A stretch of 64,000 nucleotides of DNA from Dirofilaria immitis (GCA_024305405.1 JAKNDB010000068.1:10401501-10465500), one strand, 5' to 3'; positions 51,201 to 62,916 are shown, counted from the stretch's first letter. Program-made: numbers and translations. Notes: generated by a model not told the origin, from the sequence alone.

Positions 51201-52844
51201 ACGTTTCTTATTTTTTATGCTAGAAAAACTACTACATTTCGATGTTTTCCAATACTTATTCAAGGTATTTGTTAATAATTTTTCTATATATTTCTTAATG
51301 TATAAGTGACAATAAAATACTTGTTTTCCTTAGTATTTGAATAAACATTTGTAGTGCGGTGATGAATATTTTGCTGATGTGAATTTGGTAGATAACGTTG
51401 AAAAGGAAAAACATAATGCTGGTGTTGATTTGGGAGATTTGAACGACGGTTATTATTCAGATGAAGAAAATAATTGTGGTAAGATTCAATATTTTGAATT
51501 AGCTTTTATGATGGATCATGAGAAAATGTCTAAAAATCTATTAAATCGCTTTGCTCAGGTGATGGACTTTTATCATCCGAAAGTGAATTGATTACAATTG
51601 ATGAAGATGCATGCGAAGATGATGATTATGATAGGTTAGAAAATAAGTTATTTTTTTACTATTGAGCCTAAATAAGATATCTTACTGTTCTAATTTTAAC
51701 GTCTGAAGTTTTTAACGTTTGAACTGTGTCTTTTTCATCATTAACTAAATGTTCCAGTGGACAAGATTCATCATTTTCATCCGAAGAAAGTCATTCCCAG
51801 ACTAGAGTTGTCAAAACACAAAAACGTCGAAAACTTATGCCAGAAGGTAATGAAGAACAACAAGACTCTTCAATAGGAGATTCATCTGTAAGTTTCATTA
51901 GTTTTCTGTTAAAAATGTATTATATAAGATTTTATTGTTTGGTTCAGATTTCTAAATTGTATGATTTGTTCATAGAAGAAAAATGAGTTAGCAGCGGCAG
52001 ACCTAGATTATGCGCGTTCGTCGCTTGTTATGATGGAATCAGATATCTTTGCGGATGCAACGAAATTAGACAATGGTGATATGCCAGCAGTTAAACCAGC
52101 AGGTACCCATCCGGCCTTTTGTTAGCTTCCATAACATTTCGATAGATTCGACATTGCCAAATAGATGCTGATAAAATTGATTTTAATTCTAATTTTCGAA
52201 ATTAATTTAATGACTTTATCATTTATAAAAATTTCGAATTAGGTCCACCCGAGGGTCGTTTCGATATGATCAAATACGTTGAGAACATGGAACTTCCATC
52301 ACTGTATACAATTGATGCAAAGAAAAAGGTAATATTGGACGATTTTTAATCATAGCTGTCAACCCAACATTCGTGCCCAGTTAGTATATGTTGATACTCA
52401 TGATTTTCGTTTGCCATGGATTGCATTTTTCACGACAACAAGAATTTCTGCGGGTTCGGTACGTTGCCTTCATATATTTAAATTTTGATTGATTCCCAGA
52501 AAATAAAATTTAAGTTCCATGAATAATGTTGGTTCTATGCTTTTAATTTTAGTGGAAACTTGATAGTAAATTCGTTCGTTTTTTGTGATTACTCACATTC
52601 TTGTTCGTGTGAACAAATTATTATTTATTCTCATTAATTTTAGTTAATTGAACCTATATATATTAGTTGCAGTTGTGGATTTTTAATCGAAAATAGTAGA
52701 ATTTCACTTAAAACTAAAATTATTCTTATATATTCTCATTTTTAGGAACTGTTTTGGGATTATGGTTATTCTGAAGGTGCTGTAGATGGAAAGCAACTCG
52801 AATGCTTTTGCGGATCACGTTTTTGTCGCAAGCGACTTCTCTAA
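42214..52844 (+). CDS. met-2: SETDB1/MET-2-type histone H3K9 methyltransferase
   Basis: Nuclear enzyme that methylates H3 lysine 9 for heterochromatin silencing. About 31 exons: 42214-42329, 42706-42832, 42984-43128, 43295-43339, 43400-43533, 43710-43814, 44136-44235, 44546-44633, 45135-45287, 45692-45865, 46156-46292, 46375-46458, 46547-46639, 47019-47150, 47369-47560, 47672-47811, 47971-48025, 48121-48234, 48406-48573, 48798-48923, 49162-49332, 49539-49629, 49748-49850, 50137-50272, 51055-51180, 51355-51478, 51559-51634, 51758-51887, 51976-52102, 52243-52458, 52746-52844. They encode about 1275 residues, close to C. elegans MET-2 (about 1300). Order: amino-terminal region, Tudor domains, MBD, pre-SET, split SET, post-SET. 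All junctions fit in phase except exon 7 to 8 and 12 to 13, each off by one; exon 30 lacks two bases. A TATAG acceptor lies 16 bases before the ATG. Confidence 0.92.
45692..47560 (+). other. Tudor-domain region of met-2 (exons 10-15)
   Basis: Exons 10-15 match the SETDB1 Tudor array. Exon 10 carries a linker and the start of the first barrel ([20 protein letters not shown]); exon 11 has [16 protein letters not shown]; exon 12 has [20 protein letters not shown], typical of the second barrel; exon 13 has [19 protein letters not shown]; exon 15 ends with [14 protein letters not shown], matching the EWIYRGSTRLEPM block of human SETDB1. In SETDB1 these domains read combined lysine methylation and acetylation on H3 tails. 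The exon 12 to 13 junction is off by one base, so a base is missing or a splice site is misread. Confidence 0.85.
48798..49332 (+). other. Methyl-CpG-binding-like (MBD) domain of met-2
   Basis: Exon 20 encodes [20 protein letters not shown] followed by [17 protein letters not shown], the core MBD block (YRTPCGxxxxxxxxIxxYL) found in SETDB1 between Tudor and pre-SET. Exon 21 continues with the SFD-type linker and [14 protein letters not shown], equal to SCVNEIDTTPPPQ of human SETDB1, which leads into pre-SET. Nematodes have little or no CpG methylation, so DNA binding by this domain is doubtful; that is inference. Confidence 0.88.
49539..52844 (+). other. Pre-SET, split SET and post-SET domains of met-2
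   Basis: Pre-SET zinc-cluster cysteines are in exons 22-24 ([35 protein letters not shown]). SET begins in exon 25 ([14 protein letters not shown]) with [16 protein letters not shown] and GDEYFAD. An acidic insert (exons 26-29, 51379-52102) splits the domain, the hallmark of SETDB1. SET resumes in exon 30 ([34 protein letters not shown]) and ends in exon 31 with [11 protein letters not shown] and the post-[16 protein letters not shown]. Intron 25 uses a GC donor (GCG|GCAAGT). Exon 30 is two bases short: one in the A run at 52323-52327, one at 52348-52350, where the Asn codon of NHSC should be. Confidence 0.9.
50733..50811. repeat. Tandem repeat in met-2 intron 24
   Basis: Three copies of an (CTT)ATCTTCAATAATCAAAATA unit, the last two directly adjacent, in the intron between exons 24 and 25. 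Confidence 0.85.
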
Positions 52845-52949
52845 ATTCTCTGCTATTTGATAAATGATATTCTCGACTCCTCTCTGGTTCTTATTGATCT
52901 CAAGAAATTCGGATTCAAAATTTCAGATTTTGTTGAATACTTAATGGGA

Positions 52950-52955
52950 AATAAA
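52950..52955 (+). terminator. Candidate polyadenylation signal of met-2
   Basis: AATAAA lies 106 bases after the met-2 stop codon, in the 773-base gap between this gene and the convergent collagen gene. Confidence 0.45.
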
Positions 52956-53616
52956 TACTTTCGTGCTCTATAGTATGCATTATACTAAATTAGTCTCAAG
53001 AATCTACTTTAGTAGATTGAATAACATTTTGAAGCACGTTGAATGCATAAAGTCTCACCGTATTTTTAAATTTATTTTGAAGATCAGAATCTTAAATAAA
53101 TTTTCTCTGCTTATGAAAAAAGTAGATAAGATTTCCAGAAAAGGCAAATAATCTTCCTAGACCTTTGATTATCCCTTTTCAATATATTCTTGCTATTTTC
53201 AAGCTTAAGCTTTTTATATTTAATTGTGATATTTCGGAGTTTCTTATGTGTGTCGCAAACTCCAATAATGAGCTAAGTAAAAGTGTTTTATTCAGATTTG
53301 CGTAACTGAATTATACTTCCAAAATCAAAAAGTTAGTACTTTGAAAAAAAAATTTTTTTATATTTTTATACTATGGAAAACGAATAGCCGAGAAATTAAC
53401 AACGAACCTAAATTTTTGTCATTCAAACTTCCCAGCTTTTCTATGATTCCTATGTTTCGGTCTCAGAATTTCAGAGATTTTTCTTTGTCTGGGAGCTTTT
53501 GAGCTACAGATTGCCCAAATTTTAACAGACAATCAGCGAGTTTTTTATCAAATGAAGAATTTTTATATTGAAGAAGTTCATAAGGATGAACAATCTCGCG
53601 GAATCTTGTAGATAGT

Positions 53617-56600
53617 TTAACGTCTTGTACCATCTTCAAAGAAAACACCACCATCCAAAGCACAATATTTCGGACAAATACCTCGTTCACCTTGTGGTCC
53701 AGGATGTCCTGGTGGTCCTTCTTGTCCATCTTCGCCTGGTTGACCTGGTTGGCCGGGCGGTCCTGGCGGTCCTTGCATTCCCTGCGGCCCTTCAGATCCT
53801 GGACGTCCTGCTGGACCTTGGTCACCGGGCAGTCCTTGTGGTCCCTATAATGATTGCTTTGCATTATCATGTTTCATATTTAAGTTTGATAATGAGATTT
53901 TTCTGAACCAGAAAATTTTATAAGTTGACGAAAACTTAGTAGTACTTACGGGTTCACCAGGCATGCCTGGGTCGCCGGGTGTTGCCGCTGAACTCATAGC
54001 TGGTCGTCCTGGATCTCCTCGTGGGCCCTCATGTCCTGGCTCTCCTGGTGATCCGGGTGGTCCTGGAGGACCCTGTGGTCCTGGTGGTCCATCATTACCG
54101 TTTCGGCCTGGATATCCAGGTGGACCAGCATTTCCTGATATTAACTTATGAATGTTGAGGCAAAATACATTTGGAATTTCGATTTTTGAAAATGCCGAGA
54201 AAGATTCTTTATGTCCAGGAAATTGAAGGAGAAATCGAGACAAAGCAAACAAAACCTTGGTCGCCTGGAGGTCCCGGTGGTCCCGGTTCTCCTGGTGGAC
54301 ATGGTGAACATGGTGGTTCGATCACTTCTTCGCAAATTCTAAAATAAATGGTCTTTGATTATTTAACATCGACAATGGTAGTATAGCTTCACTATATATT
54401 TTTGAGATTTTTTAATCTCAAAAATTTTTTCAAATACATTTTAGAGCAGAGAAGAATGCAACTAGATAAAAAGCTAACGCTGGAGGTCTTCCGGGAAATC
54501 CTGGAGATCCAGGTGCACCTGGACGTCCAGGAGTACCGTGTTTGCCTGCAGGGCCGTCTGGGCCGGAAGTCCTGGTAAACAGCAACCTGAAAATAATGGA
54601 ATCAGTTGCTATTAATAATTGTATTTTCCCGAGCAGATAATTCGCAGTTTTGAAAACCTGAATTAAAAATTGTGGAAAGTGATATCCATTTAATTTGAGA
54701 TTGAAAAGCATGGAGGTTAAAATCACAGTCAAATTTAAAATACTATATACTAAATAAATGTAAATTCTTGAAATTCGAAATGACCTTCGCAGTGACTGTT
54801 TTGTCTCTTAGCGCGACTGGTAATTACGGTTTCATTATGGAGAAGCTTTTGAAATACTGGTGTTCCATCTCGAGGTCCCGCTCGATATTCATTCACTTCC
54901 ATCATCACATCGCGAGCTGATAACTGCAAAGATAAGTTTCAATTTCAACTCCAAATTATCATGCATATTCATCATAGTTTTTTATAAATTACACTGTTCT
55001 TATTTTCATTTCATGCAAATTTATTTTCCATCTTTATTTTCAGTATTATAATGAATGATCTGCAGATTTACTGATTTTGCTAATAGATGCCTAAAAAGAT
55101 AAACGATTGTTTCCAATAACCAATTCGACTTTTAGCAAAAAGTTTGTATTTATAATAAGCCAAGACTTAGACTAAATAGTTTGAAAAGTGAGAAATTTTT
55201 CCTCTGTATTATGATTTGTAGAGAAGAGTTAATTTTTTGTACGCTCTCATTATCGACATAGGTTTGATTAACCTGTACCGGCACTATCTATGATTCTACA
55301 TTTTACAAAAATAATGCTTCCGAAAAATGAAAATATCGTTAAACTTCGTATAACATGTTCGAAAATTAATCAACTTTTTTCAATCATATATTCTGCAAAG
55401 TAGCCCATTCATTCTTTTTCGAAGCTTAGATTTTCATAAAGAATTGTTAATTGATTTCATAATTACGAAGTGATACGAAACATTAGTCTTAGTAAATGTT
55501 TTGAAAAATTTTTGCCGTTGTCGTAATATTTAAATGTGTAAAAATTCATGGCTGTAATATTAAAACATATAAAATGGATACGTTTGAATTTATACGTTTG
55601 AACTTATAAAAAGCTTATTCAAATATATGCGATAGATGGTTAAAACTTCTTTTATTATGCACTATGGTCTGCGCTCATCACAACTTCATCTGTTGATTCT
55701 TCTACTATATTTATCATTATATCGTTAAATATTCGAGTTAGACAAATATTTAGTATTAATTTTTCAAATAAAATTATAACTTTAATTCGCTTTCAGATTT
55801 TTTTCTTAAAAATATTAATGATAGTCTTGTCAACTATCATTAATTTATTCTTAGATATGAATAATTATTCCATTAATAGCATATTGAGATATCTAAATAT
55901 GACTAGATCACTCTCATTGTTATCCACTGTTTACGAATGTGAATTGGAACAAGAGGCTTTAATCTAAGTGTACTGACATTAGAAGAAGTGATAATTGTTG
56001 GCAAGTACTATTGGTTGGAGAAACTGGTTATCACTATTCCATTCATTCGTTGCTCATTTAGAAAAGGAAAATCGTTCATATCTCAATGAGATATGTTAGT
56101 CATCGCAACAACATCATTTCCTAAAATATTTGTCATGTTTGTTTGTCTATCCGTATGTTTGTCAATTGTTGTCTGTCTTTATCTATTGAGATATATCATT
56201 TCTCAAAATATATTGCGATGCTCTAGATGAGCGAAAATTCAAATTACTCATTTTTGACACTTTGCACAATTAGTCCTTTTTACCACTTATTGATGACAAA
56301 GGGTCTTTTATCGAATTTTAAGAAGTAACAAACGTCATTTTTGGTCGATACTAGGAGACACATAAAAGAAATAAATCGGCGAGGAGAATTATTGCCAGAA
56401 GTATTTGGATACATTCTTTAGATATATAAGCGTCTGCCAAAGACGAATATCATAAAATTTGAAGAATCAATGATATGGATCATTTTGATTATATATATTT
56501 TTCTAAATACTATTTTGTTTCCTTCGGTGAAAAAGAGAAAAGATTAATAAAGAAAAAGATGTAATATGAAGAAAGTTGTGCACAAAGGGAGAGGGAAAAT

Positions 56601-57254
56601 AATGAAAAATGATTTTTAAAACATATGGTAAAGTATGTGAACACAAAATGTTTTCAAAATTCGAATTATGGCAATCTCAGAAATTATTGAAAAATTATTA
56701 TTCCATTAAAATAAAATTGTCGCAGGTTTCTTAATTTGAAGCTTCTGAAATTCTTTTAATCTCATAAAAATAAATTCAAATAGTTTCCTATAAAAGAATC
56801 GGGTTATATATTTATTATCAGTTAATCTATCTTATCAACAACATTAGTCATCGTCATTTTATAGCATATTCTTGAAATAGAAAAACAAAAAAAACAGAAA
56901 AAAACTAAAGATACATTATTGTGAAGATTTACTATATTTGAAAGTTTTAACCGCTACTATTTCTCTCACAAATTGGGGATTTCATCTTTAACATCTTGAT
57001 TTAGCCTATCAGAATCTAGAGATTAAAATGGAAGTGGAAAGGAAGAGAAACGTGAAACATAAGCAAACGCTGAGAGAAAAATTTACCTTACAAAATTCCA
57101 TTTCCGATTGTACTCGCATATGTATCGAATTGACATAATTGTTAACCATCGGTAGAGTGATAAAAACAGCCAGAATTGATACAAATGAAAATGTCACCGC
57201 CGAAAATGTTATCAATCGATAGGCTTTTTCACGTACTTCTGATTCGATTAACAT
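53617..57254 (-). CDS. Cuticle collagen 1 (tandem pair)
   Basis: Secreted structural collagen of the nematode exoskeleton. Exons in gene order: 57254-57087, 54923-54785, 54586-54479, 54338-54256, 54134-53950, 53844-53617, for about 303 residues, the usual size. Exon 1 encodes the Col_cuticle_N segment with a membrane-spanning signal anchor ([19 protein letters not shown]). Exon 2 holds the subtilisin-type cleavage site SRAKRQ before the triple helix. Then come short Gly-X-Y blocks separated by Cys-bearing gaps ([17 protein letters not shown]), and the end [19 protein letters not shown]. Intron 1 is 2.2 kb. Exon 3 is 108 bases; its paralogue is 109, and the Gly-X-Y frame breaks at about 54561-54566, where one C of a run is missing on the plus strand. 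Either an assembly error or a recently disabled gene; I favour error. Which C. elegans col gene it matches is unclear. Confidence 0.93.
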
Positions 57255-57420
57255 GACGACAGATTAGATGCAAATTTTACAATCCGAAATAGCCACTTTT
57301 ATCACTGCAAAAGATTTTTGTATTGATCACTGAATTAATGATCGGATTGCAATTTGTTTAACAAAACAGTCTCTTGTAATTGAACAGTATCCTATAAATA
57401 TATATGTACTGTATTTAAGT

Positions 57421-57463
57421 GGATGTGTGTATTATGTCTGTATGTATGTATGTATGTATGTGA
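57421..57463. repeat. (TGTA)n microsatellite
   Basis: TGTA tetranucleotide run interrupted once near its start, about 170 bases upstream of the collagen 1 start codon. Confidence 0.9.
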
Positions 57464-57840
57464 AATGAGGACCAAATGAAAGCGGTAGCAATTTATATAT
57501 TGATGGTTGGTTGTTTTGTAGGAGGTGCTGTTAGGGTTTGCTTTTTCGGAAGAAGAGTGAACTCCGCCCTGAGGGCTTTTGAAAAGGAATAGAAGAAGGA
57601 AGGTGACAGAAGCAGGAAAGAGAAGGATTACGAAGCGTTCGATAAAGAACACCAGATTTTACCCTTTCCCTTCCCTTCATCTCCCTGCGGCGATTGTACA
57701 CCGATTGCTGTTAATATTATTGAGAAAGAAACAAGTGTACGATAATGGCAGCAAAGGAATCCTTGTTCTACCCGCTCTTTTACTCTAATCACCCGAGATA
57801 TATCCATTTTCCCTATCCGTTCTGCTCATCCAGAAGAATT

Positions 57841-57885
57841 TTTCGATAAACAACCTATATCGTTTTCGACAAACAACCTATATCG
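57841..57885. repeat. Tandem duplication of a 22-23 base unit
   Basis: TTTCGATAAACAACCTATAT followed by CG, then a second copy with one substitution and one extra T. Confidence 0.85.
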
Positions 57886-60095
57886 CACATTAAAAATTAT
57901 CATCTTTTATTCCTATCTACCTGTTCTTTTGTCATTCGATTTTAAGTGGTAAAAACAAGAGAAGGGTCACATTTCCACCACCTTACTTAGAGTTGGTTGA
58001 TATGAATATGGAATACAATTAATTCATCTTTATTTCAGTGGCTTGTTCTCAGAACTTTTAATTTGCAATCATCTTTAACATTTAGTACATAGATGTTCCA
58101 AAAGTCTTGGTCTAAAATTATTAGTTAAAAGCAGTGATATAATTAGATATGTCTACTGGTTCCAAAACTTTAGTGGTATACTAATTCTCATTTTATAGAT
58201 CAACCATGATCTTTACCTCCAAACATTAATGATAGGTTGCTACTTTCAATCACTTTTGTCGCTAATAAGAAAGGATATGTGTCTGATAAGGAATAAAATC
58301 ATACTCACTGATAAAAATTAATGGCAGACGATCTTTATCGCCAATTGATAACAAATCTAAATGACAGTATTAACATGCCATCTTCATTCCGTGATTCAAA
58401 ATGAGCATGTTTAAATTTGCTCACACATATATCCCATTCATAAACATGTTGATTCAAGTGGTATATTGAATGAAAAAATGAATATCTTTTCTAATTAACA
58501 CAACTTCCATAATTATATATAAAATTTAAATTAATCGCTTCGTTTATTTAATCCTAACATTGTCAAAATGATGAATGTTAATTGGTTAATTACAAAAACC
58601 AACTTTTTGTCAGTTTAGATGAACTGAATGCATATTATTAGATATTATCAATTTTCGCATTTGTAATAACGAAGTACGCACCTCATAAATGTTCAAGTGA
58701 AAAAAATGAATTTTTTTAACTTTTCTGGATGATTCGTTTCCAATTATTTTACATTTAACAATTTTATTTTACATTCCAGTGTTTTACTCGAATTACAATT
58801 TTGAAGACACATTTCAGAAATCCAGTTTTCTATGAGCTAAATTTTCTGTTATTAAAGGAAAAAAATCATCCAAATTTCTTCCTCTTCTATAATAACTGTT
58901 AGAAAGTAAGAGAAAGTTTTTTTGTCAACTAAAGCATAAATTATTCAATTATTATATTAATAGATTGTATACTTGGATTTTTCGAGTTTTTCTTTTTCAT
59001 ACATCGAATGCACATAATCCTTGCAGAAGATTTCATGACAATATTTTGGAACTTTCTAATTTTTCTATATTTTTATCAATTTTCTCCTATTCCGTAATTT
59101 AATTTTCTAATCAATCTTCCACTTCTTCCCTTGTGAATAAAATTCTGAATTTGGACCATATTTCTAATAATTGTCGTGCTTTCACCTTTCATTTGTATTT
59201 GTGTCAGAAATTGAATGAAAGGTAAAATGAATGACTGTAATTTCCGAATTTGTGGCTTTTAGTCTTAACCAGAATTTGGTGCCGTAAAATATGCATTAGT
59301 TGCGAGCTCACTATTTTTCATTTTAATTTAATTTTATAAGCATGAAAATGCAACTCGATGATACTTTTTCTCGATGCAATTTCAAAACTTCTAAAATCTG
59401 CAAAAGTATAATTTTCTTTGATCATTGCTTTCCGGAAGTATATTAAATTTCAGATAATATGAAAGGAATTTTGGGAAGCAAATATCATATGAAGGAATGA
59501 TTTAGGAAAAATCATCAACAAATTTTTACCAACTCTTAAAGTATCTTATGTAGTTTTCTCGACCATAAAAATTTGTTACTTAAAAAGTCCTTATATGTTT
59601 ACGGAAATTTTTCTGTGGTTTGTTCATTAGTGAGTAGAAAATATGCCGAATAGTAACTATGCATATTTTCAGAAATATTACTATGGAAATGTTGAATTTG
59701 ATTGTGATGTGATAGCTATGCAAGTACCGATGATAAAGATCCTGTATAAGAAAACTGAGAACTTCCGTCGCGAATTATTTATTGCTGCATTTTTTTGTTT
59801 TTTATAATACACTTTTTTCATTTCCATTGTTATTTTTAAATAAGAAATTTAAATTAACAGCAGAATAACAATTGAAAATAGTCGCATAAAGTGATAGAAA
59901 AGAAGCTTCTGTTGCTTCATTGGAAATTCCAAAAAAATGATGACGAAGAATTCACATATGATTCTAAAATAGTTTGAAATTTTTCTAATATTTTAGAAAA
60001 AACATGAAAAGTGAAGAATTTCTTATTTAAAATTGTAACATAGGTAATCATGAATTTCGAATGATTCACAAGAAATGTAACGTAATGTTACTTAC

Positions 60096-62898
60096 TTAAC
60101 GTCGTGTTCCATCCTCAAAGAAAACACCACCATCTAAAGCGCAATATTTGGGACAAATACCTGGTTCGCCAGGTTGCCCAGGTTGACCTGGCTGTCCTGG
60201 TTCACCTATCTCTCCTGGACTACCCGGTTGTCCAGGTTGACCAGGTGGCCCACGGGGACCAGGACTCCTGGCTTTCCAGGACTTCCCGGCGGTCCGACAT
60301 CACCTGGTTCGCCCGGTTGTCCCTGTAAATATTTATGACTAGAATGATTTTGTTAATTGCAAACTGAAAATTTCAAGTTTGGCATCATCGAATCAGTCAT
60401 ATACAAACCGCTGTTCCAGCTGGTCCTGGATCTCCGGGTTGTGGTGGTACAATTATAACCGAGCGACCTGGATCACCAGGCAGTCCGTCTGTACCTGGAT
60501 TTCCATTAGGTCCAGGTGGTCCTGGCAGTCCTGGTGGTCCTAAACGACCGGGATTTCCGTTACGGCCCGGTGGTCCTGGTGGTCCAGATGATCCTGCATT
60601 AAGAAATAGTAATCAATTTCGTTAGTATATTTATTTCGTTAATCATATTTTATTTTTTCCTTCGATACAAGATAATCATATTTTATTTTTAATCATATTT
60701 TATTTTTTCCTTCGATACAAGATACCAAAAAAAAAAAAATTAAGTTCATTCCAAATTCCTTTCGAGTTTTATATATTCAGTATCTGCGATGCAATGCATC
60801 TATCGATGTGTTAATAAAAACAAGGAAAAATGCCAGTAATTCAAAAAACTGAGCATATTTCATCTTCTTTTCAAACTATTGTAATTATTCAAACATAAAT
60901 GCAGTGCATATTGTTATTTACTATTTGAATTGTTCATTATTACAATAAATTATTATAAATATTATCGGAGATGAGGATAATTGACGTCTTCCTTTACAGT
61001 TATTTAAAATTTCAAATCATGCTTTTTGTCAATTCGTTATGTTTCTTAAGTGAGAGGAATATGTGGAATGCAAATACAATTTCAATACTCCCTTTAAAGA
61101 ATTATATTTGTTTGTTAACGGAAGCATAGAAAAAATTAGTCAAACATTTTTAAATATAACAAATAGTAATTGAAAAATTCTTTATAAAGGATGATATGTA
61201 GGTAAGGGCTAAAACTTTTAAGGACAGACTCAAAAAATGGATAGATGAGAGTATGAAAAAAAACAAAACGTTCCGGTTGCATGACCGTTTCTGTTCACAC
61301 ATGTCTATGAAAAGAATGCATGCATATGACATGTTACAATTGTCAACGATTTTCAGAGGAAAAAATTCAACGAGCAAGAGAAACTTGTTTTGATTTAACT
61401 TACATTACAGTGGTAATAAATCTCATCTGACTAATGAGTTTTCTTTTATTATCTTAAATAATATATTGAAGATGAGATATATGTATATATATAATTTATG
61501 TAACTTTTAATATAAATTTTTGTTACTCGTTATCGAAAATCAGTAACCTAGAAGACCATAGAGATTTCTAACTATCTTATCACTCAAATAAATATCTTCT
61601 CAATTTTTGGTAGTTATATATTTACCATAATTATGAAATAAATTTGCAATATTATCCATAATACTTATTTAGATTCATCGACTTAATTTACAAAATCTTA
61701 GTTTACAAAATTTTCCTAAAATTTCGAAGAAATACAAACAAACCTTTGTCTCCGCCTGGTCCTGGAGGTCCTGGTGGCCCTTGTGGACATGGCCTGCATG
61801 GTGGTGGTTCCAGTTCTTCACATATCCTGCAAAATTCGAAGGAATGGAACTTAATAATTGCTATCAACACGGAAAGATAATTTTTATTTATTGGAATGCT
61901 TTCGACAACTAAATGATACTCTAAACATTATTTTATAATTCAAAATATTTTAGTTAGGAACAGAGATGTCTACTTTCGTGTTTAAATGAGACTGTTAAAA
62001 TTTAACAATGAAAAACAAAGTTACTGAAATTATGAACATTAGAAAGAAATAATTGACCTTGGTGGTCTTCCTGGGAAGCTGGGTGCACCTGGTGCCCCAG
62101 GACGTCCTGGTAATCCCGGTTTGCCGGGTGGGCCATCAGGTCCTGCTAGTCCGGGCAAGCAACATTCTGAAGTGTAGCAATCGGTAACTAAAGACTTCAG
62201 AAACAAATTCAAATGAATTTTAATAAGTTAAAGTTTCAAAACTGTAACAAACCTTCGCATCCAGCTTGTCGCTTAGTTCTTGTACCATTGAACAAATTTT
62301 CGACATTATTATTGATAATATGTACTACACTAAGTGCTTCAGATGGTGGACGGTGTTCACGGATTTCAAGCATCACTTCATGGGCTGACGTCTAAATTGG
62401 AATTAGATTCCAGGCAACAATAACATAATCCTACTATTTTAAATACTGATAGTTTAAGATCACTCATTTGATCCATTTCTTAGACAGCCGAAGTTTAGTA
62501 ATCCGCAGTTGGCCGATGAATGCGTTAACTTTCCTTTAGTTTTCGAAAACAAATTACGCACTTTTTTAAATGAGTTGAAAAAATACAAGAAAATTTTGAA
62601 ATAAAACTGTCGATGCTTAAATTTTGCATATTCCTACTTTTTCTAATAGTTTAAAAGAATTCAATATCTATCATTACTTTCACTTAGAAAAAGCAACTGT
62701 CTCAGTGTAAATAATGTGTTAAATATCGTAGCATACCTGACAGTATTCCATTTCTTCGGAAACTCGAGAGCTAATAGTAGTGACATAGTTGCTAACCATC
62801 GGTAATGTTACAAATATGGTTAAGATGGAAATTAACGAGAAGACTACTGCCGTATAAGTTACAAATGTATAAGCTTTTTCTCGTGCTTCGATCTCCAT
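60096..62898 (-). CDS. Cuticle collagen 2 (tandem pair)
   Basis: Paralogue of the collagen at 53617-57254 and on the same strand. Exons in gene order: 62898-62737, 62391-62253, 62166-62058, 61826-61744, 60593-60409, 60322-60096, for about 301 residues. It has the same plan: signal anchor ([20 protein letters not shown]), cleavage site [26 protein letters not shown], Gly-X-Y blocks interrupted by [11 protein letters not shown], and the end [19 protein letters not shown]. Exons 2, 4 and 5 have exactly the lengths of the paralogue (139, 83, 185). Exon 6 is 227 bases against 228; the Gly-X-Y frame breaks near 60265 (CCAGGA|GTCCTGG), one base short. The ATG directly follows a TTTTAG, so a spliced leader may join right at the start codon. 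Expression is probably tied to moulting, as for the family. Confidence 0.93.
60641..60724. repeat. Direct repeat in collagen 2 intron 4
   Basis: A 34-base unit starting AATCATATTTTATTTTTTCC and ending TTCGATACAAGATA occurs twice, with a truncated copy between. Confidence 0.88.
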
Positions 62899-62916
62899 CT
62901 AAAATAATTTAGTGCT

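Larger units (their letters stand above)
57255..60095. other. Spacer between the two collagen genes
   Basis: 2.8 kb with the promoter of collagen 1 at the left and the 3' end of collagen 2 at the right. Holds two short repeats listed separately; no other gene supported. Confidence 0.6.

Noticed and set aside
53625..54151. Plus-strand Pro/Gly/Val-rich ORFs over the collagen exons
   Set aside because: Antisense shadows of Gly-X-Y repeats; splice sites and family sequence are on the minus strand. The same holds for 60104-60328.
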